Source: DAIPJH01 sp036770365 | GTDB taxonomy: Bacteria; Pseudomonadota; Alphaproteobacteria; Rickettsiales; UBA998 | Assembly: GCA_036770365.1 (NCBI GenBank) | Contig: DAIPJH010000002.1 | Coordinates: forward strand, 62,001 to 126,000 | Direction: 5' to 3' | Length of the DNA: 64,000 bases | Part shown: piece after piece, positions 7,956 to 17,382 of the stretch | Position numbering within the stretch: the stretch's first letter is position 1 | Layout of the letters: every line of letters starts with the position of its first letter | Notes under the pieces: generated by a model | Told to the model about the DNA's origin: nothing | Databases searched by the model: none | Seen by the model: only the letters and a program-made list of their open reading frames with translations | Made by a program: the position numbers and the translations under genes

Positions 7956-10097
7956 CTAAAACAACTTCAACCCCTTGAGATTCTCAATCGTATTGCCAAT
8001 CGCCGCAGGGTCTTTCAAGTCTTTGATATTTTTGAAATCTTGTTTGAGGGTTTTAACCTGTTCTTTAATTTCACCGCGTTTTTCTTTGGCAAGGTCTTTG
8101 AGTGACGCAGCAGTATCGACTGCGTCGGCAGACTCAGACACGCTGAGACATGGGCTGGTCTGCGCGCTCACATCAAATTTCTGTGAAATAGACTGGCTGA
8201 TGGCGGCAACATTTTTGCCCTTGCCACCAATCTCCAACGCTGCCTTAGCGAGCATCGCCACGCTCGCCTGCGCATCAGGCACAACACTTGGCTTGGCAAA
8301 TGTCCCGACCACCTTGACAGGTAAAGTAATCGCACTAAGCCCCTGTTTCTTTGCACGCGGATAAAGCTTAAGCGCAAGAGATTCATTGCCAATATTGACA
8401 TCACCTGTGCCGTCCACCCGTGCATTACCCGTTTCAAACACCATCCATTCAGGACGCGCCACGCCGCTAACAACGTTCATCTTAGTTGCCAAGCATGAAA
8501 TCGTGACATCGCTCGACTGACCCTTACCCGTGAGAAGCTGCAAGAAATTCGCCGATTGTTGCATCGCCGGCCCGCCATGATAGACAGCTTTTTCCATCAA
8601 CATCACCACAGATCCGCTCAAAGTCGGCAGCACATGATACACCGTATCCCCTGCACCTGAGAGCTGCAGATACAGATTGGCTTGACCGCCGTCTAAATTA
8701 TCTGAAATTTTGAGGTTTTTCAGCAAAGCACCCAACGCCACATCCTTACCTTCAAACATAGCAGCCACCGCCACACCACTCCCTTGCGGTTTGACCGATA
8801 GACTTGATGCAACAGGTGCGCCTTGCACCATCAGACGCAGTGGTGCAATCGTCAGCACACCACCGCGAAGTACTATTGCAGCATGTATATCTTTCAACGA
8901 TACATCACCTGTTACCTCTCCAATATCCAACGTAACATCCGCATTGACACCATCCATTGTTGAAATTTTCAATGGCGCATCGGGAATCATCCTCCCTGAT
9001 GATGTGACACCACTATTTTCAGCTTTCTGCGCAGGCTTTGTAACATCAACACGTGTCGTACTGACGCGTGTCACAGTTGGAATCTTCACCTGCGCTTTTA
9101 TTGCGGGTACTTTCCCTCCAAGCGCAAGCTGTGCATTTCCTGAGAATCCCATATCGCCGTAGCTACCCTGAACATTCTTAAATTCAATGTTCTGCGGTGT
9201 TCCCACTAATGTAGCACTGATACGCGAAGATTCAATGGTAGGCAGCGGTTCGCCAACAAACGTTGAAAATGCAGATAAAGACTCCGCTTGCGCATCCAAT
9301 TTGCACAAAAACTTTTGCGTTTTCATAAAATCACTGAGTGTGCCGTCGAGCTTGATATGTACATCATCACCATCCAGTGCAAGAGAAATATCCGCATTAC
9401 CCTTCAAAAACGCCTCTAATGACACGGATGTCACCTGTAACTTGGCGTTTACATCACCCGAAATCATTGAAATATTTGCCACCATATTTTTTTGTATATC
9501 AAACGATGCATCAGAAATTTGTATGGCAACATGCCGCTTAAAGCGCGCATCATCATAACGCAATCTCACATTGGAAAGTTGAAGATGGTTCACCTGCAAC
9601 GTCAAAGGATTCTCTGAATTAGGCAAGGGCTTGCTTGGCACGTCACCCTTATCCTCTTTCTCTACAGGAGAAAACTCCCAATTGGACACAGCTTTAGCAT
9701 TTTTTGCTAATGCCACATCCATATCATCGAGCAATATTTCTCGAATCTGCACATGCTTGTCCAGCAACGGCATCATATCCACTTTAATCACAACACTCCC
9801 TACCGATATCATCGGATCTTTACCGGCCCATGCAGGGTTCGCTAATGTCACGTGCGATACTGTCAGCGTGGGCGTCATACTCATCACAATACCAACATCA
9901 CCTTTGATGGTAACCTCTCGCCCCAAAGCATCAAAAAGCACCCGCTCTATCTTTGGCTTAAAACCATTCAGATCAAGATTCTGTAGTAAAACAAACCCAA
10001 TAGCAGGCACGGTCACCAGCAACATAACTGCCCCGCCGAACAGCCTATATATCCATTTAACCATAGAGGAGTTCGCTTTTTTCATGTTGGACATCAT
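7956..10097 (-). CDS. AsmA-family inner-membrane anchored protein
   Basis: AsmA-like proteins are bridge-forming, beta-rich periplasmic proteins implicated in moving phospholipids to, and maintaining, the outer membrane. The start at 10097 is preceded by GAGG six bases upstream. It gives 713 residues with one N-terminal membrane helix (about residues 18-38), then the family opening GREVTIKGDVGI and LANPAWAGKDPMISVGSV. The C-terminal AsmA signature is seen around DGGQANLYLQLSGAGDTV and TGDVNIGNESLALKLYPR. A charged, helical tail (about the last 60 residues) ends the protein. An earlier ATG at 10148 is possible but lacks a ribosome site and adds an Arg/Met-rich stretch. Divergent from the PagL-like gene. 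Confidence 0.85.
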   Translation of the reverse strand: MMSNMKKANSSMVKWIYRLFGGAVMLLVTVPAIGFVLLQNLDLNGFKPKIERVLFDALGREVTIKGDVGIVMSMTPTLTVSHVTLANPAWAGKDPMISVGSVVIKVDMMPLLDKHVQIREILLDDMDVALAKNAKAVSNWEFSPVEKEDKGDVPSKPLPNSENPLTLQVNHLQLSNVRLRYDDARFKRHVAIQISDASFDIQKNMVANISMISGDVNAKLQVTSVSLEAFLKGNADISLALDGDDVHIKLDGTLSDFMKTQKFLCKLDAQAESLSAFSTFVGEPLPTIESSRISATLVGTPQNIEFKNVQGSYGDMGFSGNAQLALGGKVPAIKAQVKIPTVTRVSTTRVDVTKPAQKAENSGVTSSGRMIPDAPLKISTMDGVNADVTLDIGEVTGDVSLKDIHAAIVLRGGVLTIAPLRLMVQGAPVASSLSVKPQGSGVAVAAMFEGKDVALGALLKNLKISDNLDGGQANLYLQLSGAGDTVYHVLPTLSGSVVMLMEKAVYHGGPAMQQSANFLQLLTGKGQSSDVTISCLATKMNVVSGVARPEWMVFETGNARVDGTGDVNIGNESLALKLYPRAKKQGLSAITLPVKVVGTFAKPSVVPDAQASVAMLAKAALEIGGKGKNVAAISQSISQKFDVSAQTSPCLSVSESADAVDTAASLKDLAKEKRGEIKEQVKTLKQDFKNIKDLKDPAAIGNTIENLKGLKLF

Positions 10098-10271
10098 CTC
10101 AATCCTCATAATGCGTATCATACATAAAATAGTGCGAAACACACACAATACAAGTCACAACATAACTCTATATATAGGGGCAAAGACTATCTCTTGCTAC
10201 TTTTTATTGTTTTGTAAAAAATACGTGCTTATGTAATCTCGCATGTTCATTTTATCATGGAGTCTATCTTT

Positions 10272-10778
10272 ATGCATCTTACTCGCCATCATTATACCGT
10301 ATTTGCCCTTACCTTACTCACATTACCCCACGCCGCTATGGCTGAAAATCATATTCTTGGGTCTATCGGTATGTTTGATATCCGTCATCAAGAACGCTCC
10401 ACACAATTTGGATTAGAATGGCATGGCGACAGTTTTTACAAAAACTTTCTTCCTATTGCGGGTGGCACACTCGATATGGATGGTGATAGCTACGGATTTG
10501 GCGGCGTGCAGTATGAATACGCACTGAATAATACATGGACAATCACCCCAAGCTTTGCTATCGGCCTATATCATGATGGTGCTGGCAAAGATATGGGTGG
10601 TCCATTAGAATTTCGCTCAAGCCTCGGGATTGATTATCGCCTAGACAATGCTTCTCGTCTAGGTCTAGCAATGAATCATATTTCTAATGCGGGTCTCTAT
10701 GACCGCAACCCCGGCGCAGAGAGCGTGGTTATCACATGGAGCTTACCCCTTGAGACATTCTTCTCGGCTAAGCACTAG
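10272..10778 (+). CDS. pagL: Lipid A 3-O-deacylase, PagL-like (acyloxyacyl hydrolase)
   Basis: Outer-membrane beta-barrel enzyme that removes the 3-O acyl chain of lipid A. The ATG at 10272 is chosen over the one at 10257 because GGAG ends nine bases before it and a clean signal peptide follows, cut after HAAMA. The mature protein is about 144 residues. The PagL catalytic motif is present: His-x-Ser in MNHISNAGLYDRNPG, with Glu exactly 12 residues after the Ser (GAES). Alternating hydrophobic strands and a C-terminal aromatic-containing strand fit a barrel. The end overlaps the end of the convergent hybrid kinase by 11 bases. The gene is monocistronic, with its promoter in the 10098-10271 gap. 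Confidence 0.85.
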   Translation: MHLTRHHYTVFALTLLTLPHAAMAENHILGSIGMFDIRHQERSTQFGLEWHGDSFYKNFLPIAGGTLDMDGDSYGFGGVQYEYALNNTWTITPSFAIGLYHDGAGKDMGGPLEFRSSLGIDYRLDNASRLGLAMNHISNAGLYDRNPGAESVVITWSLPLETFFSAKH

Positions 10779-13503
10779 ACCCTGCTAAACTCAGTTCAAT
10801 CGCAGCTAATGAGTCTTGCTGTGCCTTCTCCAACCTTGAGATGAGATCTATCAACAAGCTATCATCAAGATTCGTTGACTGACGTGTGATATTTTCAATC
10901 TCTTTTGCCAATGCAGAAACCGTCATTGCTCCAACCTGCGCACTGCTTGACTTCAGCGAATGCGCTGAACGCATCACAACGTCAAAATCTTTTGCTTCAT
11001 ATGCACTCACGATGGATGCAAACGAAGATTCACTGCCTGTTTTATAGTGATCAATGATCATTGCAAAACTACTACCCACCATATCTTGTAATGTCTGCCA
11101 TGCCTTTGGACATAAAACAGGAATATGCTGCACCATCTCACGTGACATCATATCATCGTGCGTCTGCACGGTCGCCTCGGATACTACTTCTTCCCCGTTT
11201 TTGTCTAACCATTTATGAAGTACCTTCTGGATATCTTCAAAATGAACTGGTTTAGCAACATAGTCATCCATGCCTGCTTCCAAACATTTTTCTCTATCGC
11301 CGCGCATCGCATTAGCTGTGAGCGCAACAATAGGCGCATTGGTCAATTTTTGGGTACGGATCACGTGCGTTGCTTCATAACCGTCCATTTCTGGCATTTG
11401 ACAATCCATAAACACCATATCAAAAGCTTCTTTTGCAAGAACATTAACGGCCTCCAAGCCATTATTAGCTACCACAACCATACAACCAAGCTTATCCAGC
11501 AACCTAAGCGCAACTTCCTGATTTACCTTGTTATCTTCTACTAAAAGTACGCGCACCCCCACAAAATGCTTATAGTTGTCTTCCATTTCTTTGGTACGAG
11601 ATTTACTCATAATTGGCATCACACTACCTTGTTGCTGCGCTTGAAGCACATCTGCCAAAGTTTTCATAATATGACGTAAACGGTAAGGCTTCACAAGATA
11701 CGCGGCAAAACCAGCTTCCCTAAAGCGTGTAGTGTAAAGTTTACCAACCACTGCGGTCAACATTACTAACGGCAATTTTGCAATCATTGAATTTTCATGC
11801 TGAACGATCGCATTTGCCAATTCAATACCATCCATCTCTGGCATCATATAATCCAAGATCGCCATATCAAACGGCTCATCATGCAAACATGCCTGATGCA
11901 GCAATTGCAATGCTTCTCTTCCAGAATATGCCGAATATGCCTTAATACCCTGAAGACTAAGTGCCTCACTTAGCATCATCGCGTATTCAGGAACATCATC
12001 CACCACCAATACTTTTCTACCACGAAGCAACTCCGTAACATCCACATCAGGTAACCGCACTTGATTAGACTCAGAAACATTCTTAACCGCCATGGTAAAA
12101 TGAAACTCTGAACCTTTCCCAAGCTCACTTTCAACCCAAATAGATCCACGCATCATAGAGGTTAACTCACGACAAATCGCTAAACCAAGCCCCGTGCCTC
12201 CAAATTTTCGCGTTGTAGACGAATCAGCCTGCGAAAATTTATCAAAAATATAGTGTAGTTTATCTTGTGGAATTCCAATACCTGTATCCTCAACAATAAC
12301 ATGTAAACACGTCTCATCAGGCGCAATATTGGGGTGTTTTTGTGTATCAACACCTATTGTGACCTTTACATAACCAGACTCAGTAAATTTAATGGCATTC
12401 CCCACTAAATTCGTAAGAATCTGACGAATACGTACGCGGTCACCTATCACCATTACTGGCGTATCTGGCACGTAACGCAAAAACACTTCCAGCTCTCGCT
12501 CACGTGCGCGCCCAGAAAGCATCTCCACCACTTCTTCTGCCATCTCATCTAAGTTAAATTCGGCAGTTTCCAACTCCATCTTTCCTGATTCAATTTTTGA
12601 AAAATCAAGAATATCATTGATAAGCTCCAACAATGCCTCACTGGAATTCACCAGCGTCCCTACATACTGTTCTTGCTTTGCTGTCATGCTTGTATCTTTA
12701 AGCATTTGTGTCATGCCTAAAATACCATTCATTGGCGTACGAATTTCATGACTCATCGTTGCCAAAAATTCGCTTTTCAAACGCACCGCCTGTAAAGCAC
12801 TCTCCCTCGCATCCAATAATTCAACATTTTGTGTCTCAAGTGCTATAGAACGCGCAATCACTTGCTTCTCTAGTTTATTCGCTGCGCTACGCAGATACAC
12901 CAGATACCCGAGCATATATAATAACAACGCCACAAACGAGGCATACAAAATAATGGTATAACGACGCGCTTCTTGCGACAGCAAGGCATCTAGGTGATTA
13001 TAATGTGCGCTTAATTCAGATAAGCTAGACATTACCCCCATTTCTTCCATATGGGGCAAAAGCAATCCTTCAAGTTTTTCATTCAAGGAGAGCTTATTTG
13101 ACACATCCTCGTCTTTTAACGTTGCCAACGTTGCATCGCGTAACACATTGGTCGTTATTTCAATATCTTTCTGTAATTTTGTCAATTCTGCCTGTCGCCC
13201 CGAGAGCATCGCAGGTAAAACCAATTCATTGTAACTCACTACTTTAGCAACAGTATCTAGCACTGGTAAAATTTTAAGAACAACATCTTTCTTCTGCTCA
13301 ATCTTCTCTAGGCTGCCTTTATGCTTTTCTAGCACCTCTTCTACTGCAACATCCAGATCAAACAACGCATACTGAAATTTAAACAACGTATCCGTTGCTG
13401 TATGCTGGGATTGTGCAATCGTATTTGACTGCATAAATACAAAGCTTATGATGGCCAGCAAGCTTATACAGACAATGACATTAAACCAGTTCGTTTTCAA
13501 CAT
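10768..13503 (-). CDS. BarA/GacS-type hybrid sensor histidine kinase with two receiver domains and HPt
   Basis: A 911-residue multidomain kinase. Order: membrane helix (about 8-28), extracytoplasmic all-helical sensor (about 30-185), second helix (about 190-210), coiled coil, HisKA with phospho-His in ATMSHEIRTPMNG, HATPase with NAIKFTESG, DTGIGIP and GGTGLGLAI, receiver 1 (Asp in LDYMMPEMDG), receiver 2 (Asp in MDCQMPEMDGYEA), and a C-terminal HPt with phospho-His in SAHSLKSSSAQVGA. All phosphorelay residues are intact, so a His-Asp-(Asp)-His relay is expected, with output through a separate response regulator not adjacent here. The ATG at 13503 is preferred to a TTG at 13521. No ligand is predictable. 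Confidence 0.92.
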   Translation of the reverse strand: MLKTNWFNVIVCISLLAIISFVFMQSNTIAQSQHTATDTLFKFQYALFDLDVAVEEVLEKHKGSLEKIEQKKDVVLKILPVLDTVAKVVSYNELVLPAMLSGRQAELTKLQKDIEITTNVLRDATLATLKDEDVSNKLSLNEKLEGLLLPHMEEMGVMSSLSELSAHYNHLDALLSQEARRYTIILYASFVALLLYMLGYLVYLRSAANKLEKQVIARSIALETQNVELLDARESALQAVRLKSEFLATMSHEIRTPMNGILGMTQMLKDTSMTAKQEQYVGTLVNSSEALLELINDILDFSKIESGKMELETAEFNLDEMAEEVVEMLSGRARERELEVFLRYVPDTPVMVIGDRVRIRQILTNLVGNAIKFTESGYVKVTIGVDTQKHPNIAPDETCLHVIVEDTGIGIPQDKLHYIFDKFSQADSSTTRKFGGTGLGLAICRELTSMMRGSIWVESELGKGSEFHFTMAVKNVSESNQVRLPDVDVTELLRGRKVLVVDDVPEYAMMLSEALSLQGIKAYSAYSGREALQLLHQACLHDEPFDMAILDYMMPEMDGIELANAIVQHENSMIAKLPLVMLTAVVGKLYTTRFREAGFAAYLVKPYRLRHIMKTLADVLQAQQQGSVMPIMSKSRTKEMEDNYKHFVGVRVLLVEDNKVNQEVALRLLDKLGCMVVVANNGLEAVNVLAKEAFDMVFMDCQMPEMDGYEATHVIRTQKLTNAPIVALTANAMRGDREKCLEAGMDDYVAKPVHFEDIQKVLHKWLDKNGEEVVSEATVQTHDDMMSREMVQHIPVLCPKAWQTLQDMVGSSFAMIIDHYKTGSESSFASIVSAYEAKDFDVVMRSAHSLKSSSAQVGAMTVSALAKEIENITRQSTNLDDSLLIDLISRLEKAQQDSLAAIELSLAGSSA

Positions 13504-13566
13504 AGATTGTGACTTACGCAAAGATAAATTTATCAGTCTGCGACTCTACAGAAAAGAAGTTAACAA

Positions 13567-14124
13567 ATGATTGCAACCCCTCTAGAAACCTTTATTACGG
13601 TTCAGACTGGCGACAGCTTTGGTAGCGGCGAACACCCAAGCACTGCCCTTATGGTTGAGCTTCTTCATGATTTACAGGCACATGGACTACATCCACACAC
13701 TGTTTTAGATATGGGATGCGGCAGTGGCATTCTTAGCATCATGGCCATAAAAATGTTTGGGTCGCGGGTCATTGCTGCGGATATTTCTCGCAAAGCTCTA
13801 CATGCTACCCAAACAAATGCCCAACTCAATCACGTTGAAGCACACCTAGAAACACTACATTCTGATGGTTTTACCAATGTTGAGATCGCACATCACGCCC
13901 CCTATGATCTGATTCTTTATAATATTCTTGCCGAGCCAGCTATTCGCCATGCACGTGATGCCCAACATGTCTTAGCTGTAGATGGTCTCCTTATGCTTTC
14001 TGGCATTTTACAATGGCAAGTGCCTGCGGTAAGTGAAGCGTATCACCTTTTGGGTTTTTCCCTTATCGCACAAGCACGACATGAGCCATGGGAAACGCTT
14101 GTGTTTACTCAAAACTCTCAGTAA
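13567..14124 (+). CDS. PrmA-like class I SAM methyltransferase, catalytic domain only
   Basis: 185 residues resembling the C-terminal catalytic domain of ribosomal protein L11 methyltransferase. The entry motif DSFGSGEHPSTALM corresponds to the PrmA FGTGxHxTT segment. The SAM loop is VLDMGCGSGILSI, and the post-IV motif YDLILYNILAEPA matches the PrmA D-x-x-x-A-N-I-L block with Tyr for Ala. Full PrmA is about 290 residues with an N-terminal substrate-recognition domain that is absent here. No in-frame coding sequence continues upstream, because the divergent kinase starts 63 bases away. It may be a shortened PrmA, or a related methyltransferase with another target. Confidence 0.75.
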   Translation: MIATPLETFITVQTGDSFGSGEHPSTALMVELLHDLQAHGLHPHTVLDMGCGSGILSIMAIKMFGSRVIAADISRKALHATQTNAQLNHVEAHLETLHSDGFTNVEIAHHAPYDLILYNILAEPAIRHARDAQHVLAVDGLLMLSGILQWQVPAVSEAYHLLGFSLIAQARHEPWETLVFTQNSQ

Positions 14125-14165
14125 AAACGATGTTGCTTGTTTGACAGCATCCATCGTGAGGTGTT

Positions 14166-14735
14166 ATGAGTCTTAGCATGCGGACAGAACACCTCAAATT
14201 ACAGCTTCCAAATTGGCTCACCTACAGTCGTATCGTGGTGATCCCATTGATGATTGTTGTATTTTATATTCACGGAAACGTTGGTTTCTGGCTTGCTTCT
14301 AGCTTATTTCTCTATGCCAGCATCACTGACTTTCTCGATGGGTATTTGGCGCGTGCATGGAATGCCTCAAGTAATCTTGGGCGTTTTCTTGATCCCATTG
14401 CGGATAAATTACTCGTAGCAACCGCGCTTGTTTTACTTGTTGGTGCAGATCGCGCACCTATTTTACCTGCTATTGCGATCTTGGCGCGTGAGATTTTGGT
14501 CTCTGGACTCCGTGAATTTCTGATGGAACTTCGCGTACCACTTCCCGTCTCCACGCTTGCAAAATACAAAACCGCAGTGCAGATGACCGCGATTTATTTG
14601 TTATTATTATCCCATGGAGGCTTCACATTCATCCCTGTGGATATGATTGGACAAATCATGCTATGGATTGCCGCATTGCTCACATTAATTTCAGGATACG
14701 CCTATTTTCGTACTGGCCTCAAACATATGGCATAG
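14166..14735 (+). CDS. pgsA: CDP-diacylglycerol--glycerol-3-phosphate 3-phosphatidyltransferase
   Basis: Commits CDP-diacylglycerol to phosphatidylglycerol synthesis at the inner membrane. The 189-residue protein has four or more membrane helices. The CDP-alcohol phosphotransferase signature is complete: D-G near 49-52, A-R, then G and two Asp in DFLDGYLARAW ... GRFLDPIADK. LPNWLTYSRIVVIPLM is the usual N-terminal helix. GAGG precedes the ATG. A 6-bp inverted repeat (ACGATG/CATCGT, 14127-14157) lies in the leader. It is followed after nine bases by an O-methyltransferase gene in the same direction, so likely co-transcribed. Confidence 0.93.
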   Translation: MSLSMRTEHLKLQLPNWLTYSRIVVIPLMIVVFYIHGNVGFWLASSLFLYASITDFLDGYLARAWNASSNLGRFLDPIADKLLVATALVLLVGADRAPILPAIAILAREILVSGLREFLMELRVPLPVSTLAKYKTAVQMTAIYLLLLSHGGFTFIPVDMIGQIMLWIAALLTLISGYAYFRTGLKHMA

Positions 14736-14744
14736 GACTCCCTC

Positions 14745-15422
14745 ATGCGTGATATTCACAATCCCACCCCCACAGCGTATAGCTACACAGACGCATTGTT
14801 TGCTGAAGAAGATACCCTTCTACAACAGATTCGCGCTACAGGTGAGCATTTACGTGCAGGTATGATGGTCAGTGCTTATGAAGGTAAAATGCTGCATCTT
14901 TTTGCAAAAATGATCGGCGCAAAGAACATACTAGAGATCGGTACATTTGTTGGCTATTCCGCCTTATGGCTTGCGCGTGCGTTACCAGAAAACGGCGCAC
15001 TTATCACCTTAGAATTCAACCCTGATCATGCCAAATTGGCTCGTAATTTCTTTGATCAAGACCCGCACGTCTCCACCAAAATTACCCTCATGGAAGGCGC
15101 GGCACTGGATACGCTCGAATACATACACACCTCTCACAACGAACCTTTTGATCTCATCTTCATTGACGCCGCAAAAAGTGAATACGCAAACTACTTAAGA
15201 CTGTGCGAACCTATGCTACGTGTTGGCGGACTTATCATTGGAGATAATAGTTTGTTGTTCGGCGCAATGTATGGTGATGCGCGCCAAAACACCTCCAAAA
15301 GTGCCGTTGCGTCTATGCAGACTTTCAATCAACGTCTTGCAAATAAAACTCTTTTTACCAGTGTCCTCATCCCCACCCCAGAAGGACTGACCGTTGCCCT
15401 AAAAAATCCTCAAAATTATTAA
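14745..15422 (+). CDS. O-methyltransferase (family 3, caffeoyl-CoA/catechol type)
   Basis: 225-residue SAM-dependent, metal-assisted O-methyltransferase. SAM loop ILEIGTFVGYSALWLARALP near residue 68, ITLEFNPDHAKLARNFF, and the metal/catalytic Asp region FDLIFIDAAKSEYANY near 145, followed by GGLIIGDNSLLFGA. These are the signatures of the YrrM/caffeoyl-CoA OMT family, close in length to the usual 210-225. The physiological substrate of bacterial members is mostly unknown; tRNA 5-hydroxyuridine (TrmR) is one precedent. It lies nine bases after pgsA. Confidence 0.85.
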   Translation: MRDIHNPTPTAYSYTDALFAEEDTLLQQIRATGEHLRAGMMVSAYEGKMLHLFAKMIGAKNILEIGTFVGYSALWLARALPENGALITLEFNPDHAKLARNFFDQDPHVSTKITLMEGAALDTLEYIHTSHNEPFDLIFIDAAKSEYANYLRLCEPMLRVGGLIIGDNSLLFGAMYGDARQNTSKSAVASMQTFNQRLANKTLFTSVLIPTPEGLTVALKNPQNY

Positions 15423-15505
15423 GTCCTGCAACAATTTTGTAACAATTCACCGTTATAGTGAATCTTGGGATTTTACCTCAAAAACACACAAAGAAGCGCG
15501 ACGCG

Positions 15506-17041
15506 ATGCATTATAAATGGCAAGATACAAGCTCACTTGTTCATGATGTGGAATTTTTTGCAGTCCACAAAGACGAAGAAGCTTTAATTTATGCTCCGCA
15601 AGGCGCGACCAAAGAATTGCTACAGCGCATCCCTGAGACCCTAAGAAATCAAGGGTTTACGGCTACCCCCGATATGGTCAAAGGTGAGTATGTATTACGT
15701 GTACAGAATTTTAACGATCGCAACAACCTGCTCCATGTCCTACAAACCACAGGCTTCACGCGTGGCGCGGCAGAATCGTATCTAAGCGAATATGACCACA
15801 AAGACCCGAAAACGCTCAAACAACAATTTCAAGATAACATCATGCGTATCTCTGGCGCAGTGTACCTTGCAGGGGACGTATTGCTTATGGGAGCGGGTGC
15901 ATTGCGTGGTGACATGGCAGAACTTGGCACAGGTGCGATCTGGGGTTCAACAGGTGTTGTTCTTACCGCTTTTGGCAAAAAAGATGCAGATATTCAGTCA
16001 CAGCAGCTTTACAGCAAGCTTGGCGATCACCTGAAACAAGAAGGATTTGATTTTACTGATAATAATGAGTTAAGCCTCGACAAACTTGGTGGCAAACATG
16101 GTATTGTCAACAAACTGCAACGCTTTCTTTATGATCATCCCGTAGAATTTAATAATACCCTACAAGGCGTTGGCGGCGCGATGATGGCAAAGGCAGGTTC
16201 TAATCAAGGCAATCATTATAAAACAGCGGCAGGCGTCTCTGTCATGGCAGGACAATGGGGTGGCATGCTGGTTGACCCCGTTACACCTGATAAAGACCAA
16301 CCCAAACCCAAATTTCCAAGTGTCAGCTGGTTCTTAGAAAGACCTCTACGCATCACAGGACTTGGCGCAAGCATGAATAACGTCCTCAATGCAATTGGCA
16401 TTGTACGCGTTGATTTCAAAGATAATGCGCGCTACCATTTATTTGATGAAAATGATTCCAAAAAACGTCCCACAGGCGATTTACGTCAACGCTATGAAAA
16501 CGAATTAAAAATAAAAGCCGATGAAGGCACTCTCTCTCGTCAAGCATCCTATGAATTCACCGCCCTAGAACATAAAGTTGATGCATTTGAAGGGCGCATA
16601 CGTGACTCTAAAACACGAGAACTCACGGGGAAAATGCATAAGCTTGGCACAAAGGATGCTTGGAAGGCAAACGCTGCCGCCACCGCATGCTACCTCATAG
16701 CCAATATCCTGTATGGCATGTCCAATAAAGACACCAGCATTGACCTCAAAAGCACAGGTAAGCTAGACGAAATCTACGCAGTAGCAGCACAAGTAATTGG
16801 TGCGCAAGACGCACAAGTGCAGCCTGAATTAGTACAACGTATCGCTGGATTCTTAGCAGGACAAGCTGACATCAAAGAAACACCTCAAGAAGTCGCAGAC
16901 CTTTTACAAGAAAAAATTCGTAACCTTGGCGAGAATCCATGGGCCTCTCCACCAAAACCAAGCAAATCCATTACTGGAGCAATCCATCAAAAATCTGCCA
17001 CACTAGGTATTCCTATCCAAGGCTCATTGGCGATACATTAG
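15506..17041 (+). CDS. Orphan protein with glycine-rich hydrophobic segments
   Basis: I do not recognise this 511-residue protein. ATG 15506 is preferred to an in-frame GTG at 15458. There is no N-terminal signal peptide. About residues 100-145 form two hydrophobic Gly/Ala-rich stretches (YLAGDVLLMGAGALRG and GAIWGSTGVVLTAFG). A second such zone spans about 215-260, and a single hydrophobic stretch (ATACYLIANILYGM) lies near 400. Between them are charged, helix-prone segments (residues 325-380). The C-terminus is Pro/Ser-rich (NPWASPPKPSK). The pattern suggests a protein that inserts into or lies on membranes after synthesis. It stands alone, with a 85-base gap to the next small gene. A secreted or host-directed role is only a guess. 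Confidence 0.7.
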   Translation: MHYKWQDTSSLVHDVEFFAVHKDEEALIYAPQGATKELLQRIPETLRNQGFTATPDMVKGEYVLRVQNFNDRNNLLHVLQTTGFTRGAAESYLSEYDHKDPKTLKQQFQDNIMRISGAVYLAGDVLLMGAGALRGDMAELGTGAIWGSTGVVLTAFGKKDADIQSQQLYSKLGDHLKQEGFDFTDNNELSLDKLGGKHGIVNKLQRFLYDHPVEFNNTLQGVGGAMMAKAGSNQGNHYKTAAGVSVMAGQWGGMLVDPVTPDKDQPKPKFPSVSWFLERPLRITGLGASMNNVLNAIGIVRVDFKDNARYHLFDENDSKKRPTGDLRQRYENELKIKADEGTLSRQASYEFTALEHKVDAFEGRIRDSKTRELTGKMHKLGTKDAWKANAAATACYLIANILYGMSNKDTSIDLKSTGKLDEIYAVAAQVIGAQDAQVQPELVQRIAGFLAGQADIKETPQEVADLLQEKIRNLGENPWASPPKPSKSITGAIHQKSATLGIPIQGSLAIH

Positions 17042-17126
17042 GCAATTTTTAAGCTCTCATTCAATTTTTATTAAATTTCTTTGATTATAGTAGTGGCATA
17101 GGAACGATAATCAGAAAGATTATACC

Positions 17127-17378
17127 ATGGCACTAAGTGATGACATTGCGAATGCAATCAAAAAAGCTGATAGCAGCTATTTCTTTGAAAATTATACCAA
17201 ACAAGCGGCAGCGGTGATAAGTATGCTCGAAAGCAAAGGCTACATCATCGTACCTAAAAAACCCACAGACGAAATGATCTCCGCTGGCGAGAATGGAATT
17301 CGCGCAGGTAAAGTTAAACCCGCTGAACACGTCCAGCACGTTTTCAATGTGATGGCTCTTGCTGGTGCTAAAAAATAA
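17127..17378 (+). CDS. Small conserved-looking protein, unknown function
   Basis: 83 residues. The second half, KKPTDEMISAGENGIRAGKV followed by HVFNVMALAGA, resembles the P-T-x-E-M-I-x-A-G module found in many short bacterial and phage proteins of unknown role. The N-terminal half is helical (SDDIANAIKKADSSYFFENY). An AGAAAG-like ribosome site precedes the ATG and a TATAGT box lies about 40 bases upstream, so it looks like its own transcript. It converges on secB. Confidence 0.6.
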   Translation: MALSDDIANAIKKADSSYFFENYTKQAAAVISMLESKGYIIVPKKPTDEMISAGENGIRAGKVKPAEHVQHVFNVMALAGAKK

Positions 17379-17382
17379 TCAC

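Noticed and set aside
9631..10236. 201-codon reading frame antisense to the AsmA-like gene
   Set aside because: It is opposite a well-supported coding region and has no recognisable protein features.
14127..14157. ACGATG/CATCGT hairpin before pgsA as a terminator
   Set aside because: Only 6 bp, with no T-run, so termination is not supported.
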